Shown in pieces: positions 29,868 to 39,802 of a DNA stretch of 56,380 nt. The notes below the pieces were generated by a model. The model was given only the letters and a program-made list of their open reading frames with translations, had not been told where the DNA came from and searched no databases. Both the position numbers and the translations under genes were made by a program. The DNA is from Acidobacteriota bacterium (GTDB taxonomy: Bacteria > Acidobacteriota > Terriglobia > Bryobacterales > Bryobacteraceae): positions 1-56,380 of the forward strand of contig JAFDVU010000020.1 in the NCBI GenBank assembly GCA_018268835.1, read 5' to 3'. Position 1 is the first letter of the stretch. Every line of letters begins with the position of its first letter.

Positions 29868-30254
29868 TCAAACCACGTCCGCGCCGCGCTCGATGAGCAA
29901 TTCCCGCAATACCGACCGGTGGCAGCGGTCCTCGTGCTCGCAGTAGCAGCCCACCGCAAGGTTCGTGTGGTGCGAAAGCGCCGCCAGGACGTCCAGTTCG
30001 CGGCTGCGATCCGGAGCGCCCATCTCGGCGCGGTACTTGCGCTTGAACGCAGCCCACGCCCGTTGGTCCTGCGCGCCCATCGCTTCCTTCACCAGTTCCG
30101 CACTCGGCGCGAGATTGGGAAACCACACGTCGTAGTAGTCCAGCCGGGCGAAATCGGCCTTCGGAACGCCGCGCGGCGGCCGGCGCACGGTGCCGATCCG
30201 CAACCCTTCGCCGGACTCTCGCGGCGTGCCGAGCCGCACGATGTAAATCGCCAT
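29868..30254 (-). CDS. DUF488 family protein
   Basis: 128 residues from the ATG at 30252-30254 (GGGGGA upstream). MAIYIVRLGTPRESGEGLRIGTVRRPPRG and, towards the end, VGCYCEHEDRCHRSVLRELL are DUF488 hallmarks: a conserved Cys cluster followed by HRS. The family's function is unknown. The frame extends upstream to 30485 without support. 62 bp downstream of the DUF4159 gene on the same strand. Confidence 0.87.
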   Translation of the reverse strand: MAIYIVRLGTPRESGEGLRIGTVRRPPRGVPKADFARLDYYDVWFPNLAPSAELVKEAMGAQDQRAWAAFKRKYRAEMGAPDRSRELDVLAALSHHTNLAVGCYCEHEDRCHRSVLRELLIERGADVV

Positions 30255-30316
30255 AATTCCCCCACGCCAGTGTGCCACGCTTCGGGCGCGCCGACCAGGC
30301 CGAAGCCTCCTCGCCC

Positions 30317-31156
30317 TTAGTGCGTCATCGCGTAGGTGACGTAGTTGACCCCGATCCGGATCCCCAGCGCCGAGAACTTCTCCGGATACCGCGGGTCGTC
30401 GGCGTTCTCCCACGAGTCGCCCAGATCCACGTTGTGGCAGATGGCCACCATCAGGCGTCCGCGGTCGTCGTAGATGCCGCGCCACTTCGCCTGGTAGCCG
30501 TCCTTCTCGTAGGTGCGTCCGCTATAGAGGAACTGCGCCCCCGGCACCTGGTAGCGGTCGTCAAGATCGAACACCGTGTGAAAGATCGGGTCGTCGTTCG
30601 CAATGTCCACGATCGGCCGCCCCGGCAGCACTTTCTTCATCGTGTACTCGAATACCTCCCACTCGTTGGTGCCGTGGAAATCGTCGCACATGAAGAAACC
30701 GCCGCGGTTGAGAAATTCGCGGAAACGCTCGATCTGGTGATCGGTCAGTTCCCAGTGACCCACTTCCACCGCGTACAGGAACGGGTAGTTGAACACGTCG
30801 TCGGTGGGGTCGTCCAGGTTGACCGGCTGCTCCACGCTGCGCGCGTTGAGGCGCGTCAGCCGGCGCAGCGCCGCCGAAAGGTGGCGGTCCGAGCGCGGAT
30901 AGTCGATCGTCCAGTTGGTGTTGCCCTCGTGCCAGTCGAGCCCGCGTTTATACTCGCTCTGCCAGTCCAGCCGGACGCTCGTGGTCGGGTACATGAGGCG
31001 CGCGAACACCCACTCGCTCGGCACGTTCCAATCCGAGGGCAGGGGAAAGTTGTAATACTCCCAGGCCGGATACGCCCGGAACGGTCGCTGCGCGTAGACG
31101 GTACACACTACGAGCGCGGCGCCGATCGCCGGCGCCAGCAATAGCCTAGCCCTCAT
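30317..31156 (-). CDS. DUF4159 domain secreted protein
   Basis: 279 residues with a signal peptide (MRARLLLAPAIGAALVVCTVYA). The body has the DUF4159 pattern: VFARLMYPTTS, NYPFLYAVEVGHWELTDHQI, LREFL-like REFLNRGGFFMCDDFHG and ALGIRIGVNYVTYAMTH. This fold is related to class I glutamine amidotransferase-like domains, but no catalytic triad can be assigned. It starts six bases after the hutI stop, so it is probably the last gene of the hut transcript, although a role in histidine use is not known. Confidence 0.88.
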   Translation of the reverse strand: MRARLLLAPAIGAALVVCTVYAQRPFRAYPAWEYYNFPLPSDWNVPSEWVFARLMYPTTSVRLDWQSEYKRGLDWHEGNTNWTIDYPRSDRHLSAALRRLTRLNARSVEQPVNLDDPTDDVFNYPFLYAVEVGHWELTDHQIERFREFLNRGGFFMCDDFHGTNEWEVFEYTMKKVLPGRPIVDIANDDPIFHTVFDLDDRYQVPGAQFLYSGRTYEKDGYQAKWRGIYDDRGRLMVAICHNVDLGDSWENADDPRYPEKFSALGIRIGVNYVTYAMTH

Positions 31157-31162
31157 CTTTCT

Positions 31163-32446
31163 TCAGTATAAGGGACGGTTCGCGGACCTATCGGTATCGC
31201 GGAGGTATACGCATTCGCCCGCGCGATACACCGCCCGCGCCGTGTCGCGCCCGAAGAAGTAGGCCAGGTCGCGATAATCGGCACAATCGTGGATGGCGAA
31301 ATCGGCCGCCTTCCCCGCCTCCAGCGACCCCATCTCGCGCCCGCGCCCGAGGCTGTACGCCGCGTTGATGGTTGCCGCCGTAATCGCCTCCGCCGGCGTC
31401 ATCCCCATCTGCGTGCAGGCCAGGGAGAGCACCATCGGCATCGAAGCCGTGGGCGACGATCCCGGGTTGAAATCCGTCGCCACCACCACCGCCAGACCCG
31501 CCTCGATCATCGCACGGGCATCGGCGTACCGCGCTCCGCGCAGTGCGTAGACACTCGCCGGCAGCAGCACCGGTTGTACGCCCGCGCGTGCCAGGGCCGC
31601 GATCCCCGCCGCGGTCGTGCGCTCCAGATGGTCCGCCGTTGCCGCTCGCAACTCCGCCGCAACCAGCGATCCGGTGTCCGCGCTGAACTGGTCCGCGTGC
31701 ACCCGCAGCCCGAGCCCGCAACTCCGCGCCGCGAGCAGCACCTTCCGCGCCTGCTCCGCTCCGAACACCTTCGGCTCGCAGAACACGTCGCAGTACTCGG
31801 CCAACTGCTCCTCCGCCACCTGCGGCAGCATCTCGTCGGCGACTTCCTCCACGTAGCCGTCCGGATCCTCGCGGTACTCGTCCGGCACCTCGTGCGCGCC
31901 CAGGAAGGTGGCCACCGCGCGCAGCCGGCGCTCCCCGTTGAGCGCGCGAATCACCCGCAGAATCTTCAACTCGGAGCCGGCATCCAACCCGTAGCCCGAC
32001 TTCACTTCGATGGTGGTCGTGCCGCCCGCCAGAAACCACGCCGCTCGCCGCCTCGCCGCGTCCAGCAGATCCTTTTCTGACGCCTCGCGCGTGCACCGCA
32101 CGGTCGCGCGGATCCCGCCGCCGTCCGCGGCGATCTCTTCGTACGTCGCGCCCAGCGCGCGCCGTTCGAACTCGTCCGCGCGCGTGCCCGCGAACACGGC
32201 GTGCGTGTGCGCGTCCACGAACCCGGGCAGCACCACTCCGCCCTGCGCGTCGATCACCTCGGTATCGAGCGAGAGCCCGCGCACGATCTCGGCGCGCCTC
32301 CCGATGGAGGCGATCCTGCCGTCGCGCACGCGAATGGCGCCGTCGGCGATGGCCCCGATCTCGCGCATCTCCCCGCCCACGCGAGCGCGCGCCGGCCCCG
32401 CCAGCGTCACCACCTCCCGGCAATTCACCACCGCGAGGTCATTCAA
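31163..32446 (-). CDS. hutI: Imidazolonepropionase
   Basis: 427 residues from a TTG at 32444-32446. An amidohydrolase: [18 protein letters not shown] gives the two metal-binding His, followed by [46 protein letters not shown] and the late [11 protein letters not shown]. It hydrolyses 4-imidazolone-5-propanoate to N-formimino-L-glutamate, the third step of histidine degradation. GGAGG sits about 11 bases before the TTG. 30 bp after ftcD. Confidence 0.94.
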   Translation of the reverse strand: MNDLAVVNCREVVTLAGPARARVGGEMREIGAIADGAIRVRDGRIASIGRRAEIVRGLSLDTEVIDAQGGVVLPGFVDAHTHAVFAGTRADEFERRALGATYEEIAADGGGIRATVRCTREASEKDLLDAARRRAAWFLAGGTTTIEVKSGYGLDAGSELKILRVIRALNGERRLRAVATFLGAHEVPDEYREDPDGYVEEVADEMLPQVAEEQLAEYCDVFCEPKVFGAEQARKVLLAARSCGLGLRVHADQFSADTGSLVAAELRAATADHLERTTAAGIAALARAGVQPVLLPASVYALRGARYADARAMIEAGLAVVVATDFNPGSSPTASMPMVLSLACTQMGMTPAEAITAATINAAYSLGRGREMGSLEAGKAADFAIHDCADYRDLAYFFGRDTARAVYRAGECVYLRDTDRSANRPLY

Positions 32447-32476
32447 GGTAGCGCCGGCCTCCCCGCCCGCATGGCT

Positions 32477-33883
32477 TCACAGCGCATTGACTCGCCGCTC
32501 CACCCCCGCCTTGAACTCCACATCGGCGATCGAATCCAGGTTGATTTTCACGTTCTCCCACGCCCCCGCCTTCGCCGCCGCCGCGAGCGACTTCGCCACC
32601 GCCAGGTCGCTCCCGAACTTGGCCGGCACCGCCAGCGCCTCCAGCCTCCGCGCCAGCGCCGCGGCGTGTTCCATCACCTCCAGCGGCACTTCCGCGGCGC
32701 CGTGGAGCGCCTCTTCCACGAACGGCGCGCGCTCCTCCTTCGGCCGCTTGTACGCCGCCATCACGCGATTGAACGCCTCCGCGTCGCGCTCCACAGCTTC
32801 CGTAAAGAACCTGCGCGCGGCTTCGAACTCCGCCGGATCCTGCTTCGCCAGCCGCGTCACCATCGCGCCCAGCGCCGCCGCCATCGCGCCCGCCGCCGCG
32901 CTCGCGCTGCCGCCGCCCGGGGTCGCGCACGGCGCCGCCAGCGCGTCCAGAAACTCCGGCAATCCGCCGCGCCCCGACACCGCGGCCGCGATCCGATTCT
33001 CCAACACCAGTTCCGGACGGAAATTCTCAAAGCGCAGGAAGTACTCCGCCGAAAGCTCGATCGACTTCTTCGGAATCAGCCCGACGATCTCGCTTCCCAC
33101 CACCCCCACGCCGTGCCGCTCCGCCTCCCGACGCACCGCCTCGAACACCACGTGCATCGGCGTCTGTTCGAAGTCCGTCAGGTTGATCGATACCTGCGCG
33201 AGGCCACGCGACGCGAGCATCACCCCCATCGCCTTCACAAAGCGGAACCCGCCCGAGGAATACCGGATCGTCTTGGCGATCTTGCGCGCGATCGACACAT
33301 CCGGCGTGTTCAGGTTGACGTTGTAAGCGATCAGAAACTTGCGCGCCCCGGTCACGATCGCGCCCGCCGTGGGATGGCACACCGCATCCCCGATGTCCGG
33401 ATCGCGCTCGGCGACGTTACCCATCTCTTCGAGCAGAGCCTCGAACTGCCCGCGGCGTATGTTCTCCAGGTTCGCGCGTTCCGGTCTCCGCGCCGCTGCT
33501 TCGTAAAGGTACACCGGTACCTTGAGCCGCGTCCAGATCTCCTGACCCACGCGCTCGGCCAGCCGCACGCACTCCTCCAGCGTGACCCCTTCCACCGGCA
33601 CGAACGGCAGCACGTCGCACGCGCCGATACGCGGGTGCGCGCCGGAGTGCTTCGTCAGATCGATCAGTTCGACCGCGCGCGCCACGCCGCGCAGCGCCGC
33701 CTCGGCCACCGCGTCCGGCGGCCCCACGAACGTGATCACGCTGCGATTGTGATCCTCATCGCTCTCCCGATCCAGCAGCGCCACGTCGGGCACCGCCAGG
33801 ATCGCCTGCACGATGGCATCGACCTTCGCCCCATCGCGTCCTTCGCTGAAATTCGGCACGCACTCAACAAGCTGTCGCGACAT
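32477..33883 (-). CDS. ftcD: Bifunctional glutamate formiminotransferase / formiminotetrahydrofolate cyclodeaminase
   Basis: 468 residues with two domains fused. Formiminotransferase (about 1-300): VECVPNFSEGRD, DEDHNRSVITFVGPP, HSGAHPRIGACDVLPFVP, with the His/Asp active site. Cyclodeaminase (about 305-465): FLDALAAPCATPGGGSASAAAGAMAAALGAMV. Together they transfer the formimino group of N-formimino-glutamate to tetrahydrofolate and convert it to 5,10-methenyl-THF plus ammonia, yielding glutamate. This replaces HutG or HutF routes. AGAGG ribosome site; 53 bp after hutU. The fusion is usual in animals and known in some bacteria. Confidence 0.94.
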   Translation of the reverse strand: MSRQLVECVPNFSEGRDGAKVDAIVQAILAVPDVALLDRESDEDHNRSVITFVGPPDAVAEAALRGVARAVELIDLTKHSGAHPRIGACDVLPFVPVEGVTLEECVRLAERVGQEIWTRLKVPVYLYEAAARRPERANLENIRRGQFEALLEEMGNVAERDPDIGDAVCHPTAGAIVTGARKFLIAYNVNLNTPDVSIARKIAKTIRYSSGGFRFVKAMGVMLASRGLAQVSINLTDFEQTPMHVVFEAVRREAERHGVGVVGSEIVGLIPKKSIELSAEYFLRFENFRPELVLENRIAAAVSGRGGLPEFLDALAAPCATPGGGSASAAAGAMAAALGAMVTRLAKQDPAEFEAARRFFTEAVERDAEAFNRVMAAYKRPKEERAPFVEEALHGAAEVPLEVMEHAAALARRLEALAVPAKFGSDLAVAKSLAAAAKAGAWENVKINLDSIADVEFKAGVERRVNAL

Positions 33884-33936
33884 CTTCGCCTCTCACTGTA
33901 CCGCACCCTATTCAAACCGCGTCCCGGCGTCGAGTC

Positions 33937-35574
33937 TCACTCCCTGCGCCAGATCCCCCGCGCCCGCGCGAACCGCTCCGCTTCCTCGTACCCCGCTTCG
34001 GCGTGCCGCACCACTCCGATTCCCGGATCGCAGGTCAGCACGCGCTCCAGGCGCCGCGCGGCTTCCTCCGTGCCGTCCGCCACCACCACCATCCCGGCAT
34101 GCTGCGAGTACCCGATGCCCACGCCGCCGCCGTTGTGGATGCTCACCCAGCTGGCCCCCGCAGCGGTGTTGACCAGCGCGTTCAACAGCGGCCAGTCCGC
34201 GATCGCGTCGGAACCGTCTCGCATGCCCTCGGTTTCGCGGAACGGACTCGCCACGCTCCCGGTATCCAGGTGATCGCGCCCGATCACGATCGGCGCCTTC
34301 AACTCCCCGCGCGCCACCAGCCGGTTCATCGCCAGGCCGAACTCCGCGCGTTCGCCGTACCCGAGCCAGCAGATGCGCGCCGGCAGCCCCTGGAATTGGA
34401 TTCGCCGCTGCGCCAGCGGCAGCCAGCGCGCCAGCGTCTCATCGTGCGGGAAGAGTTCGAGCGCCAGTTCGTCCGTGCGCCGTATGTCCGCCGGGTCGCC
34501 CGAGAGCGCCACCCAGCGGAACGGCCCCTTGCCTTCGCAGAACAGGGGCCGTATGTACTCCGGCACGAACCCGGGGATGTCGTACGCGCGCTCCACCCCC
34601 GCCTGCCTGGCCTGCGTGCGGATGTTGTTCCCGTAGTCGAACGTCACCGCTCCCGCGCGTTGCAGCACCAGCATCGCCTCCACGTGCGCCGCCATCGCGC
34701 TCATGCTCCGCGCCACGTAGCCCGCCGGATCGCGCCGCCGCAAGTCCAGCGCTTCCTCGAGCGTCATGCCGTTCGGCACGTACCCGTTCAGCGGATCGTG
34801 CGCGCTGGTCTGGTCGGTCAGCACATCCGGCACGATTCCCCGCCGCGCCATCTCCGGCAGCACGTCCGCGCAGTTGCCCACCAGCGCCACCGACACCGCT
34901 TCCCCGCCCTCGAGCATGCCCAGGGCTTCGTCCAGCGACTGCGCGACCCGGTCGCAGTAGCCCGTCTCCAGGCGGCGCCGGATGCGCGCCGGATCCACCT
35001 CGATCCCCAGGAAGCGCGCGCCGTTCATGGTCGCCGCCAGCGGCTGCGCCCCACCCATCCCGCCCATTCCACCCGACACCACGAGTTTGCCCGCCAGCGA
35101 TCCGCCGAAATGCTTCCGCCCCACCGCCGCGAACGTCTCGAACGTACCCTGCACGATACCCTGGCTGCCGATGTAGATCCACGAACCCGCCGTCATCTGC
35201 CCGTACATCGTCAGCCCCATCCGCTCCAGGCGGTTGAACTCGTCCCAGTTGGACCAGTGCCCCACCAGGTTGGCGTTGGCGATCAGCACGCGCGGCGCTT
35301 CGGCGTGCGTGCGGAACACACCCACCGGGCGGCCCGACTGCACCAGCAGCGTTTCCTCGTTGCCCAACCCTTCGAGCGCGCGCACCATCGCGTGAAAACT
35401 CGGCCAGTCCCGCGCGGCGCGCCCAGTGCCGCCGTAAACGATCAGTTGCTCCGGCTTCTCCGCCACCTCCGGATCCAGGTTGTTGTGCAGCATGCGCAGC
35501 GCCGCTTCCTGGTGCCAGCCCTTGCAGCGCAGCCGGCTCCCGCGCGGCGCGCGAATCGCGGTGTCCACAGTCAT
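33937..35574 (-). CDS. hutU: Urocanate hydratase
   Basis: 545 residues from the ATG at 35572-35574, which overlaps the hutH stop as [60 protein letters not shown] (NAD-binding), [14 protein letters not shown] and [15 protein letters not shown] are diagnostic. It uses NAD+ as an electrophile to add water to urocanate. A longer frame up to 36867 overlaps hutH in another frame and is not coding. Confidence 0.96.
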   Translation of the reverse strand: MTVDTAIRAPRGSRLRCKGWHQEAALRMLHNNLDPEVAEKPEQLIVYGGTGRAARDWPSFHAMVRALEGLGNEETLLVQSGRPVGVFRTHAEAPRVLIANANLVGHWSNWDEFNRLERMGLTMYGQMTAGSWIYIGSQGIVQGTFETFAAVGRKHFGGSLAGKLVVSGGMGGMGGAQPLAATMNGARFLGIEVDPARIRRRLETGYCDRVAQSLDEALGMLEGGEAVSVALVGNCADVLPEMARRGIVPDVLTDQTSAHDPLNGYVPNGMTLEEALDLRRRDPAGYVARSMSAMAAHVEAMLVLQRAGAVTFDYGNNIRTQARQAGVERAYDIPGFVPEYIRPLFCEGKGPFRWVALSGDPADIRRTDELALELFPHDETLARWLPLAQRRIQFQGLPARICWLGYGERAEFGLAMNRLVARGELKAPIVIGRDHLDTGSVASPFRETEGMRDGSDAIADWPLLNALVNTAAGASWVSIHNGGGVGIGYSQHAGMVVVADGTEEAARRLERVLTCDPGIGVVRHAEAGYEEAERFARARGIWRRE

Positions 35575-37112
35575 TGCATCGCTCCCGCCGGGACCGGTGC
35601 GGCCTCCGGCATTGCCCAATCGTCGAAACGTCCTTCCCGAATCGCGCCCGCAACCGCTTCGATCTCGCGGCCCAGCGGACGGTCCTCCCGCAACGGCGGC
35701 GAGATCGCGCGCACCGCCTCCAGCGCCGAGCGCAACTCCGCGCCCGGCTCGAACCCCTCGCGCAGGCTCAGCGCGGTGCTCGCGGCCATCAACTCGATCG
35801 CGGCGATCGCCTCGCCGTTCTCCACGATGCGTCGCAGCTTGAGCGCCGCGGTCATCCCCATCGATACGTGGTCCTCCTGTCCGCCCGAGGTCGGCACGTT
35901 GTCGATGCTCGCCGGATGCGCCATCACCTTGCACTCGTTGAGCAGCGCGACCGCGGCCACGTGCGCGATCATGTATCCGCTCCCCACCCCGGGATGCGCC
36001 GCCAGAAACGCCGGCAGCCCCCGGTTCAGATCCGGATTCACGAGGCGGTCGATACGCCGCTCCGCGATCGACGCGAGCGTGGTCAGCGCGATCGCCGCCG
36101 TGTCGAAGCCGAGCGCCAGCGGCGCCCCATGAAAATTGCCGCCGCTCAGTACCGCCGCGCTCTCCGCGAACACCAGTGGATTGTCGGTCGCGCTCCCCGT
36201 CTCCGTCTCCACTGCCGTACCCGCGAATTCCAGCGCCCCGCGGACCGCACCGTGTACCTGCGGCATGCAGCGCAGGCTGTAGGCGTCCTGCACGCGCGCC
36301 GGAGCCGTGCGCCGCTCCGGGGCCACGTCGCTCGCGCTCAGCAACTCGCGCAGCCGCGCCGCCGCCGCTCCCTGCCCGCGATGCGGGCGCGACGCGTGGA
36401 TTCGCTGATCGAACGCCACCGGCGTCCCCAGCAGCGCTTCCAGCGTGAGCGCCCCCGCCACGTCCGCCAGCCCCGCCAGGCGGTGAGCACGCCAGAGCGC
36501 GAGCGCACCCACCGCCGCCAGAGCCTGTGTCCCATTGAGCAGCGCAAGCCCTTCCTTCGCTTCCAGTTTCAGCGGCATCAGTCCCGCCAGCCCGAGCGCC
36601 TCCGCCGACCCCATCCGCCGTCCTCCGAAGAACGCCTCCCCTTCCCCGATCGCGCACAGCGCCAGGTGCGCCAGCGGCGCCAGGTCCCCGCTCGCCCCCA
36701 CCGAGCCCTTTTCCGGAATCACCGGGCACACCGCGCGGTTGATCATCTCGCACAGGAATTCGGCCACCGCCGGACGCACCCCGCTGTACCCTAGCGCCAG
36801 CGTGTTCGCGCGCAGAGCAGCCACCACCCGCGCCTCGCCTTCGCCCAGCGGCTGCCCGATGCCGCACGCGTGGCTGCGCACCAGGTTCAACTGCAGCCGC
36901 TCGAGTTCCTCATCCGCGATCTTCACATCGCACAGCTTGCCGAAACCGGTATTAATCCCGTACACCGGTTTGTGGTCTGCCGCCGCCCGCTCCACCGTCC
37001 GCCGCGACGCCTCCATCAACCCCACTGCGTGCGGCGCAATACGCACCCGCTCGCCGCCGGCGATCTGGGCGATTTCGCGCAATTTCAGTTGCTGCCCGCC
37101 TAGCTGAATCAT
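35571..37112 (-). CDS. hutH: Histidine ammonia-lyase
   Basis: 513 residues, ATG at 37110-37112. [10 protein letters not shown] and the MIO-forming Ala-Ser-Gly in [18 protein letters not shown] (about residue 143) are intact, as are [17 protein letters not shown] and the Glu-containing [11 protein letters not shown]. It eliminates ammonia from histidine to give urocanate, the first hut step. First gene of the operon, divergent from an Lrp/AsnC gene over a 64-bp spacer that holds an Lrp-like palindrome. A TAGAAT box on the minus strand lies about 12 bp before the start. Confidence 0.96.
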   Translation of the reverse strand: MIQLGGQQLKLREIAQIAGGERVRIAPHAVGLMEASRRTVERAAADHKPVYGINTGFGKLCDVKIADEELERLQLNLVRSHACGIGQPLGEGEARVVAALRANTLALGYSGVRPAVAEFLCEMINRAVCPVIPEKGSVGASGDLAPLAHLALCAIGEGEAFFGGRRMGSAEALGLAGLMPLKLEAKEGLALLNGTQALAAVGALALWRAHRLAGLADVAGALTLEALLGTPVAFDQRIHASRPHRGQGAAAARLRELLSASDVAPERRTAPARVQDAYSLRCMPQVHGAVRGALEFAGTAVETETGSATDNPLVFAESAAVLSGGNFHGAPLALGFDTAAIALTTLASIAERRIDRLVNPDLNRGLPAFLAAHPGVGSGYMIAHVAAVALLNECKVMAHPASIDNVPTSGGQEDHVSMGMTAALKLRRIVENGEAIAAIELMAASTALSLREGFEPGAELRSALEAVRAISPPLREDRPLGREIEAVAGAIREGRFDDWAMPEAAPVPAGAMQ

Positions 37113-37148
37113 TCTGTGGGAATTCTAGCGCCGCGGGCGGCTTCCGAA

Positions 37149-37163
37149 CAGTGGAAATCACTG
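37149..37163. promoter_or_regulatory. Candidate Lrp/AsnC operator between hutH and the regulator gene
   Basis: cagtggaaatcactg is a 15-bp inverted repeat with 5-bp arms (CAGTG/CACTG) and an A/T-rich centre, the same length and CAG...CTG ends as the Lrp consensus. It lies two bases before a TACTAT box (37165-37170) for the regulator gene and upstream of the hutH start, so one site could control both. Binding is inference. Confidence 0.5.
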
Positions 37164-37176
37164 GTACTATTGCGAT

Positions 37177-37656
37177 ATGGCCATTGATTCTGTAGGTCCA
37201 TTGGACGGTGTTGGAATGAATCTATTGTCCAATCTGCATAAGGACGCGCGAATCTCCTACGCCGAACTCGGCCGCCGGATCGGGCTGTCTCCCGCCGCCG
37301 CCGCCGAGCGCATGCGCCGCATGGAAGAAGCCGGCATCATCCGCGGCTACCGCGTGGATATCGATCGCGAAGCCCTCGGCTTCAGCGTCATGGCCGTCGT
37401 GCGCATGAGTTGCGAAGGCCCGCGCTACCGCCCATTCCTCAAAGCCGTGAAGACCATGGACGCGATCGCCGAGTGCCACCACGTTGCCGGCGGAGACGCC
37501 TTCATCCTCAAAGTCGTCGCCGCCAACGTGGATGAGTTGGAACGCCTTGTCGAAAAGCTGCTGGAGTTCGGCGTCCCCACCACCAGCATCGTCTTCTCGT
37601 CACCGGTCGAAGGTCCGCTGATGGACCTCCCCGCCCGCTACTGGCTCACGCGCTGA
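37177..37656 (+). CDS. Lrp/AsnC family transcriptional regulator
   Basis: 159 residues. Helix-turn-helix at the N-terminus (LLSNLHKDARISYAELGRRI then GLSPAAAAERMRRMEEAGII), followed by the RAM ligand-binding domain (MAVVRMSCEG, VAGGDAFILKVVA). The family senses amino acids. It is divergent from hutH, so histidine or a hut intermediate is a plausible ligand (inference). The -10-like TACTAT ends only six bases before the ATG, which would make the transcript leaderless or nearly so. Confidence 0.9.
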   Translation: MAIDSVGPLDGVGMNLLSNLHKDARISYAELGRRIGLSPAAAAERMRRMEEAGIIRGYRVDIDREALGFSVMAVVRMSCEGPRYRPFLKAVKTMDAIAECHHVAGGDAFILKVVAANVDELERLVEKLLEFGVPTTSIVFSSPVEGPLMDLPARYWLTR

Positions 37657-37678
37657 CTCTATACTCGAAGTACGCACC

Positions 37679-38203
37679 ATGATCAGGCGCCTCGCCCTTG
37701 CTGCCCTGTTCGCCGGCGTCCTCGGCGCGCAGGAGAAGCCGCCCGCCGACCCCTGGCAGCCGCTGCGCTTCCTCATCGGCACGTGGGAGGCCCGCACCCT
37801 GGGCGGATCCGCCGGAGCCTCGTCCACCGGTGCGTACACCTTCCAGTTGGAACTGCGCGGCCACGTTCTCGCCCGGCATTCCACGAGCGCAGGATGCACC
37901 GGCCCGGCGGACTTCAACTGCGAACACAGCGACCTGCTTTACCTCTACCGGGACTCACCCGCCCAACCGCTACAGGCCATTTACTTCGATAACGAAGGCC
38001 ACGTCATCCACTACGATGTGGCTACGCCCACCCCGAATACCGCGGTGCTGACCTCAGCGCCCTCGCAGTCCGGACCGCAGTTCCGCCTAGCCTACGAACT
38101 CAAGGGCTCCACCATGTACGGTAAATTCCAACTCCGCGTGCCCGGCCAGAGCGAATTCAAATCTTACCTGGAGTGGAGCGGGGAGCGGGCGCCCTCCAAT
38201 TGA
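37679..38203 (+). CDS. Secreted hypothetical protein, lipocalin-like
   Basis: 174 residues with a signal peptide (MIRRLALAALFAGVLGAQ). PWQPLRFLIGTWEARTLGG is the G-x-W strand seen at the start of lipocalin-like and DUF1579-type beta-barrels; the rest alternates polar and hydrophobic residues as expected for a small barrel (SDLLYLYRDS, LQAIYFDNEGHVIHYDVA). No catalytic motif. It lies 22 bp after the Lrp-like gene. Function unknown. Confidence 0.72.
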   Translation: MIRRLALAALFAGVLGAQEKPPADPWQPLRFLIGTWEARTLGGSAGASSTGAYTFQLELRGHVLARHSTSAGCTGPADFNCEHSDLLYLYRDSPAQPLQAIYFDNEGHVIHYDVATPTPNTAVLTSAPSQSGPQFRLAYELKGSTMYGKFQLRVPGQSEFKSYLEWSGERAPSN

Positions 38204-38218
38204 CGGGCGCCGCTTCCG

Positions 38219-38977
38219 CTACCCGATGCTTGCGCACTTCAGGACCCGGCCCATGAACTCCCATACCTTCGGATTGCTGAAGGGTGCCATCGTCTCCTTC
38301 ATGTGCGCCGGCCAGTTCGGACGGTCCGCGTACATTTTGTTCAGGCCAGCCGCGACCCCGGGGTCGCCTCCGGTGAACCCGCCCACCAGTTGCTTCCAGC
38401 GCGCGCCCAATGCCTGCGCCCGCTCGCTCCCCGGATCGTCGCCGAGAGCCGCCTCCACGTCGCGGAACAAGTCGAGCCACGCCTTCGTCGTCTGCTCCTG
38501 CAACTCCGGCGTCCACTCTTTCTTCCGCTCTTCGATTTTCGCCCGCGCCTCCGGGCTGTAATACTTCGCGCTCCAGTCCTGGTCGTTCTGCATCTCAATA
38601 ACCTCGATGATGTGTTTGAGAATCGCGGTATCCGGCTGCCGCCCTTCGGCGAACGCCTGCTCGGCGTTTCGAATCGCTTCGATCGCGTGGTCCAGCAGGC
38701 GCCGCTTCTCCTCGAGCACCGTGCGCTGCCTCTTCAGCGCGCCAGGCAGCGCCGCGGAGTCGCGGTCAAGCATACTCTTGATCCTCTTAAGTGGAACCCC
38801 GATGAACTTGAGCGCCACGATCTGCTCCAACCGCTCCAGTTCGCGCCTGCCGTAGAGCCGGTAGCCCGCCGCCGTTCGCCGCGGGCGAAGCAGTCCCAAC
38901 CGGTCGTAGTGATGCAGCGCACGCACCGTCACTCCGGCCAGCCCGGCAAATTCGCGGACCTGAAGCGCCTTGTCCAA
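38219..38977 (-). CDS. MerR-family regulator with TipAS ligand domain
   Basis: 252 residues from a TTG at 38975-38977 with AAGGGGA upstream. MerR DNA-binding region (about 6-75: VREFAGLAGVTVRALHHYDR, LLRPRRTAAGYRLYGRREL), a coiled dimerisation helix, then the TipAS domain (about 125-245: WSAKYYSPEARAKIEERKKE, AHMKETMAPFSNPKVWEFM). TipA-type proteins bind thiopeptides or other hydrophobic compounds and twist long-spacer promoters into activity. A strong candidate operator lies just upstream, implying autoregulation. Confidence 0.9.
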   Translation of the reverse strand: MDKALQVREFAGLAGVTVRALHHYDRLGLLRPRRTAAGYRLYGRRELERLEQIVALKFIGVPLKRIKSMLDRDSAALPGALKRQRTVLEEKRRLLDHAIEAIRNAEQAFAEGRQPDTAILKHIIEVIEMQNDQDWSAKYYSPEARAKIEERKKEWTPELQEQTTKAWLDLFRDVEAALGDDPGSERAQALGARWKQLVGGFTGGDPGVAAGLNKMYADRPNWPAHMKETMAPFSNPKVWEFMGRVLKCASIG

Positions 38978-38998
38978 CGCGATTCCCCTTCGAGAACG

Positions 38999-39029
38999 AT
39001 CTTCCAGCCTGACGTTGCGTCAGGGTCAA
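38999..39029 (-). promoter_or_regulatory. MerR-type promoter/operator of the TipAS regulator
   Basis: A perfect 7-bp palindrome, cctgacg-ttg-cgtcagg (39008-39024), lies immediately downstream of a minus-strand TTGACC -35 box (39024-39029). A weak -10 candidate (GAAGAT, 38999-39004) then gives a 19-bp spacer, the lengthened spacing that MerR proteins correct by DNA distortion. The start codon follows about 22 bp later. Confidence 0.6.
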
Positions 39030-39049
39030 GCGAATCTTTTTGCGCGCCG

Positions 39050-39652
39050 TTATTCCTGCGGCACCAGGCAATCTTCGGCCAGGACCGGAGGCTCCAGCCG
39101 CCCGTCCTCGTGCTCCATCGTGAGCACCGCGCAGTTCGGCGGCACGTCCATGCCCTTCCAGTTCCCGGTGAGCCGCGCCGCGATCGATACCATCATCATC
39201 CCGTGGCACACCACCAGGATTTCCTTGTCCGGATACCCGGCCGCCAGCCGCTGGAGCGCCGCCACCGCGCGGTCCGCCGTCGCTACGCCGCTCTCGCCGT
39301 CCTTCGGCACCCACAACCACGGCGCGTGCTTGTCGTACGTGGGATCGGTCTCGATGAGGCGGAAGTAGAACTCGTAGGTCTGCCCCTTGAGGAAGCCGAA
39401 GTCGCATTCCTCGAGGCCACGAACCACTTCGACGTCCAGCCCGAGTTCGTCTCCGATGATCTCCGCCGTCTGCCGCGCGCGCGTCAACGGACTCGACACG
39501 AGCGCCGCCGGACGGAACCGCGCACCGATTCTTCCAGCGACTTCCGCCGCCTGCTGCCGCCCCAACTCCGTGAGCGGAGTGTCATCCTCCGCGAAAGTGC
39601 GCTGCCGGTTGGCAAGGCTCTCACCATGACGTACCAGGATCAATTTCCCCAT
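39050..39652 (-). CDS. Histidine phosphatase (phosphoglycerate mutase) family protein
   Basis: 200 residues from the ATG at 39650-39652; an ATG at 39667 would add MEDQA. The phosphohistidine motif LILVRHGESLAN is at the N-terminus, SSPLTRARQTAEII supplies the second Arg, ECDFGFLKG the acid, and VVCHGMMM the second His. The family includes phosphoglycerate mutases and many small-molecule phosphatases; the substrate cannot be told. Stop is 20 bp from the MerR-type -35 box. Confidence 0.88.
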   Translation of the reverse strand: MGKLILVRHGESLANRQRTFAEDDTPLTELGRQQAAEVAGRIGARFRPAALVSSPLTRARQTAEIIGDELGLDVEVVRGLEECDFGFLKGQTYEFYFRLIETDPTYDKHAPWLWVPKDGESGVATADRAVAALQRLAAGYPDKEILVVCHGMMMVSIAARLTGNWKGMDVPPNCAVLTMEHEDGRLEPPVLAEDCLVPQE

Positions 39653-39802
39653 AGCCTGATCTTCCATGGTATCCGCCCGCGCCCCGGCGCCGCACGCCCC
39701 GCGCGACCGACGGCCCGCATCCAACTGCCGCACAGGTACACTTCGTCCATCCCGCGCCCGCCGTGGTCGATGTCCCGGTAAAAGTCCCGGCCGTGCCCCC
39801 CC

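Noticed and set aside
35575..36867. Extension of the hutU frame giving 976 codons
   Set aside because: Glycine/arginine/alanine-rich shadow of hutH in another frame; hutU starts properly at 35574 with an ATGA overlap.
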